This document shows, in pieces, positions 30,471 through 33,193 of a stretch of DNA of 33,193 nucleotides (position 1 is the first letter of the stretch; the number at the start of each line of letters is the position of its first letter). The stretch comes from Burkholderiales bacterium. Lineage in GTDB: Bacteria > Pseudomonadota > Gammaproteobacteria > Burkholderiales > Burkholderiaceae_C. The notes under the pieces are model-generated. The model saw only the letters and a program-made list of their open reading frames with translations. It did not search any database and was not told the origin of the DNA. The translations under genes and the position numbers were made by a program. The stretch is from the NCBI GenBank assembly GCA_003241965.1, contig QBMB01000008.1, forward strand, positions 7,351 to 40,543, in the 5' to 3' direction.

Positions 30471-31829
30471 TCATCGTGTCCAGCTGCCCATGCGGATTGC
30501 GATGGCCAGCGTGGAGCCATAGACCACCAGACTGAGCGCGACCACAGCAAACAGCACGCTGGCCGAGGTCTTGAACACATGCACGCAGAGCCAGCCGCCC
30601 ACCACCAGGATCACCAGGCGCCCCATGCTCCCGGCCAGTGGCCAGAACATGCGCCCCGCGCCTTGCGACGCAAAGAACAGCGCCAGGCCCAGGCCGAAAA
30701 AGGCATAACAGCCGCCCACGATGTTGAGGTAGGTGGAGCCCACGGCGAGCACCTCGGCGTCGGTGGTGAAGAGCCCCATCCATAACGACGGTGCGAAGGC
30801 TGTGACCACCCCGATGGCGCCGGTGATGGCCGCCACCACCGCCCCACCCGCCCAGGCCACGCGCACCGCACGCGCCGATTGGCCGGCGCCCATGTTGGTG
30901 GCGACCATCGCGGTGAGTGCGGTGCCAAAACCGAAGGCGATCGGCACCAGGATGTATTCGAGCCGCGCCGCCACACCGTAGCCTGCGAGCGCAGCGGTGC
31001 CGTAGCTGCCCACAAAGGCCGTGGCCACCGCGATGGACGCGTTGCTGATCACCGGGCTCATGGAGGCCGGCAAGCCCACGCGCAAGATGTCGCGCAGCAG
31101 CGGCAGGTGCAGACGCCAGGGCGAGCGCTGCAGGTACACGGCACCATCGCGGCGCAACAGGTACACCACCATCACCAGCGCCGAGAGCGCGTTGACCGCC
31201 AGGGTGCTGAGCGCCGCACCCGCCACACCCAGACCCGGCACGGGCCCCCAGCCAAACACCAGCAACGGGCACAACACCAGGTGCAGCAGCGCGGTGCCCA
31301 GCAACAGCACCGAGGGCAGCAGCATGTTGCCCGCGCCACGCACCACCGCGGCCAGCACGTTGGTGAACCAGATGATCACGGCACCGCTGAAGAGCACGTT
31401 TGAATACGCCAGCGCGGCGTCCAGCGCCGCACCGCGCCCGCCCATGCCGTCGAAGATGCTGCGCCCGAAGCCGAGCATGGCCAGCATGAAGAGCGCCGCC
31501 AGCAAGAGCGCGATGAACAGTGCCTGCTGCGCCAGACGGCTGGCGTCTTCGCCCCGCCCGGCCCCCAGCGCACGCGCCACGGCAGCGGTGGTGGCGCCAC
31601 CAATGCCGCCGGCCGACATCTGCAGCATCAGCATGGAGAGCGGAAACACCAGCGCGATGCCGGCCAGCGCATCCGCGCCCACCCGGCCGAGGATGTAGCC
31701 GTCGTAGCCGATCACGATCGTCATGGCGAACAGGCCCATCACATTGGGCGTGGCCAGACGAAACAGCGTGGGCAACAACGGGGCGTGCAGCATCTGCTGC
31801 ACGCGGTTGTGGGTGACCGCGGTGCTCAC
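30471..31829 (-). CDS. MATE family efflux transporter
   Basis: A 452-residue protein with about 12 hydrophobic segments in two similar halves. Helix 1 begins LFRLATPNVMGLFAMTIVIGYDGYILGRVGADALAGIALVFP, typical of MATE antiporters, with the counterpart GLPASMSPVISNASIAVATAFVGSYG opening the second half. ANMGAG-like loops (GGIGGATTAAVARALGAGRGEDA and VATNMGAGQSARAVRVAW) are the family's cytoplasmic gate motifs. It would export cationic drugs or metabolites driven by H+ or Na+. Translation starts at a GTG (31829), only 3 bases after the TetR stop codon, implying co-transcription and probable translational coupling. It is likely controlled by that TetR repressor. Confidence 0.93.
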   Translation of the reverse strand: MSTAVTHNRVQQMLHAPLLPTLFRLATPNVMGLFAMTIVIGYDGYILGRVGADALAGIALVFPLSMLMLQMSAGGIGGATTAAVARALGAGRGEDASRLAQQALFIALLLAALFMLAMLGFGRSIFDGMGGRGAALDAALAYSNVLFSGAVIIWFTNVLAAVVRGAGNMLLPSVLLLGTALLHLVLCPLLVFGWGPVPGLGVAGAALSTLAVNALSALVMVVYLLRRDGAVYLQRSPWRLHLPLLRDILRVGLPASMSPVISNASIAVATAFVGSYGTAALAGYGVAARLEYILVPIAFGFGTALTAMVATNMGAGQSARAVRVAWAGGAVVAAITGAIGVVTAFAPSLWMGLFTTDAEVLAVGSTYLNIVGGCYAFFGLGLALFFASQGAGRMFWPLAGSMGRLVILVVGGWLCVHVFKTSASVLFAVVALSLVVYGSTLAIAIRMGSWTR

Positions 31830-31832
31830 GGC

Positions 31833-32423
31833 TCAGCCCGCAGCGGGAACGTCGTGCTGCGCCAGCAAGGCACGGCGGTTGGTGGCCAGCAGGGCGCGGC
31901 CTTCGGCGTTGTCCCCCAGGGCCCTCGCCAGCTGCAGCGCGCCCACCAGCTGGCTGGCGATGGCGGAGGCGCTGCCGGTTTCTGCGTGAGCCGGCAGTGA
32001 TCGCTGAACCAGGGCCACGAGGTTGCGAACGCGCTCAGTGGCGGCCGCTCGCACCTCGGGCGCCTGGCGCGGCATCTCGGAGGCGAGTGCTGCCACGGCA
32101 CAGCCGTTTTCGGTGCCACTCAGGTGGCGGTCCGACAGATAGCCTTCGACCAGCGCACGCAACGGGCTGGCCCCGTGGGCCTGACGCAAGGCGTTGCCCT
32201 TGGCGATGCGGCTGGCGCTTTGTTGCCCGGCGTGCTCCAGGGCCTCGGCCAACAGCGCGTCGCGCGAAGCGAAGTGGGCATAGAACCCACCGTGGGTGAG
32301 TCCCGCCTCTTTCATGATGTCCGCCACGCCAACACCGTGGAAACCGGCGCGCCGGATCGCACGCGCTGCGGTGTCGAGAATGCGCTCGTGGGTCAGGGCC
32401 TTGCGGCTGGGTGCGGTTTCCAT
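31833..32423 (-). CDS. TetR/AcrR family transcriptional regulator
   Basis: A 196-residue repressor-type protein. The N-terminal DNA-binding domain (about 10-58) reads THERILDTAARAIRRAGFHG, then VGVADIMKEAGLTHGGFYAHFASRDALL, the classical TetR helix-turn-helix with 'GG-FY-HF'. The C-terminal ligand domain begins at about 65 and contains LSGTENGCAVAALASEM, resembling the TetR_C family found in the NemR/AcrR-like group. The gene is followed after 3 bases by the MATE pump, and a 20-base palindrome lies 18 bases before its ATG, which supports autorepression and control of the whole unit. The inducing ligand is unknown, probably a pump substrate. Confidence 0.94.
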   Translation of the reverse strand: METAPSRKALTHERILDTAARAIRRAGFHGVGVADIMKEAGLTHGGFYAHFASRDALLAEALEHAGQQSASRIAKGNALRQAHGASPLRALVEGYLSDRHLSGTENGCAVAALASEMPRQAPEVRAAATERVRNLVALVQRSLPAHAETGSASAIASQLVGALQLARALGDNAEGRALLATNRRALLAQHDVPAAG

Positions 32424-32441
32424 GGCGGCATTGTAGCCATG

Positions 32442-32461
32442 AATATGATGATCATCATATT
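32442..32461. promoter_or_regulatory. 20-base perfect palindrome, TetR operator candidate
   Basis: AATATGATGATCATCATATT is a perfect 20-base palindrome, markedly AT-rich in a GC-rich region. It lies in the 42-base gap between the exonuclease stop codon and the TetR start codon, about where a promoter for the TetR-MATE-thioesterase unit should be. TetR-type dimers usually bind palindromes of this size. No second copy was noticed in the window. Confidence 0.7.
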
Positions 32462-32465
32462 TCTT

Positions 32466-33193
32466 CTACATGCCCCGTTGGGACAGTTCGCCAGGCCGTG
32501 CCGAGTAACGCACCATTCCGTCCAGGGCCTCGATCTCCACCTGCGCATGGCGCCGGCCATAAACCTCCACCTTCAGCCATTGCAGCTCGGCGTCCAGGCG
32601 CTCGGCGTCCGGCAAGGTACAGAACCAGACCTTGGCATCGGCATCCCACCGGTAGCCCCGACTCTTGAGCAAGTCCTTGGACTCGAACGGCGACCCGGTG
32701 GCGCGCAGCTTGAAGCTGGACCGGGAGGCGGCCGCGATCAGTTGCGTCAGCCCCGTGCTGGCGCTTGTCGGCACCGGCTTTGACAGGACTTGCAGCAAGG
32801 CATGGCAATCCACCTGGGCGCGGTGCGCGTCGTAGAACCAGCCTTGGTCCTGCGCCAGCGCACTCAGTTTGGACGAGCCCGCACCGGCCGCCTTCCAGTC
32901 GATGTCGGCAAACGAGCAGGCCCAGGCTTTGTGGGCAAAGCCGGGAAAGCGCGACTCGACAAAGGGCCGGTCAAAGCCGGCGTTGTGCGCCACGACCACG
33001 TCGGCCCGCGCCAACATGGCCTCAACCTGCGTGTCGTCCAGGCGCTGCCCCTGAACCATGTCGTCGCTGATGCCGGTGATCTCTCTGGCAACGGCCGGGA
33101 TCGGCATGCCGGGGTCTTCGAAGCCTTCAAACAGCTCCACCGGCCCGAACGGCAGGCCCGTGGCGGCATCCACCTGCACCAGCAGCATGGCCA
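32466..33193 (-). CDS. DEDDh 3'-5' exonuclease (DNA polymerase III epsilon-like), N-terminus cut by window end
   Basis: At least 240 residues; the frame stays open through the window edge, and the DxETTG motif that should open the domain lies beyond it, since the visible sequence begins at the following strand (AMLLVQVDAATGLPFGP). ExoII is seen as VVAHNAGFDRPFVESRFP and ExoIII as HRAQVDCHALL, the DEDDh arrangement. After the nuclease domain (to about residue 145 of the visible part) a separate C-terminal module of about 80 residues contains SPFESKDLLKSRGYRWDADAKVWF, resembling the DUF5710-type 'GxRWDxxxKxW' fold. Role: proofreading or repair-type single-strand degradation, not the replicative epsilon subunit. 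It is transcribed toward the TetR gene, 42 bases away. Confidence 0.88.
   Translation of the reverse strand, partial: AMLLVQVDAATGLPFGPVELFEGFEDPGMPIPAVAREITGISDDMVQGQRLDDTQVEAMLARADVVVAHNAGFDRPFVESRFPGFAHKAWACSFADIDWKAAGAGSSKLSALAQDQGWFYDAHRAQVDCHALLQVLSKPVPTSASTGLTQLIAAASRSSFKLRATGSPFESKDLLKSRGYRWDADAKVWFCTLPDAERLDAELQWLKVEVYGRRHAQVEIEALDGMVRYSARPGELSQRGM

Overview
The window is a high-GC (about two thirds G+C by eye), densely packed bacterial chromosome segment. A Bug/TctC-type solute-binding protein, GcvA-like LysR regulators, a PACE efflux pump, a Burkholderiales-type ornithine cyclodeaminase and many large hybrid histidine kinases point to a betaproteobacterium, most likely Comamonadaceae (Hydrogenophaga or Acidovorax-like). 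That placement is inference from family recognition. I see no rRNA, tRNA, CRISPR array, insertion sequence or phage gene. No gene-free stretch exceeds 300 bases; the longest is 3347-3583.

Layout. (1) 1-3346: end of a Bug solute-binding protein, a formylglycine-type sulfatase and a SulP anion permease, a plausible unit for taking up an organic sulfate ester, cleaving it and moving sulfate. (2) 3584-20864: a two-component signalling island. A stand-alone receiver, a 1714-residue hybrid kinase (CHASE, Cache-like, 3 PAS, HisKA, HATPase, REC, Hpt) and a REC-HisKA kinase are joined by 4-base ATGA overlaps. A convergent MGDG-synthase-like glycosyltransferase follows, then a soluble PAS-PAS-HisKA-HATPase-REC kinase, a quinone-oxidoreductase-like enzyme, a 1607-residue Cache-HAMP-PAS-GAF hybrid kinase on the minus strand and a second, divergent REC-HisKA kinase. 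None of these six signalling proteins carries a DNA-binding, GGDEF/EAL or other recognisable output domain. (3) 20830-24659: an MFS transporter, an ornithine-cyclodeaminase/pyrroline-2-carboxylate-reductase-family enzyme, an Lrp/AsnC regulator and a true ornithine cyclodeaminase: amino-acid/proline metabolism. (4) 24673-28551: a LysR regulator divergent from a class II aldolase/adducin-family protein, a secreted three-repeat cysteine protein of unknown function, and an MCT-like MFS transporter. (5) 28523-30004: a LysR regulator divergent from a PACE efflux pump, with a dyad between them. (6) 30020-33193: a TetR-MATE-thioesterase transcription unit preceded by a 20-base perfect palindrome, and a DEDDh 3'-5' exonuclease cut by the window end.

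The arrangement is compact. Eight convergent gene pairs either overlap (by 29-35 bases), abut exactly, or are 12-18 bases apart, so classical terminators between them are largely absent. The strongest leads are the signalling island without an output domain, the double-sensor hybrid kinase with its coupled partners, the glycolipid-synthase-like enzyme embedded among the kinases, the cysteine-hairpin repeat protein, and three symmetric operator candidates next to LysR and TetR genes.
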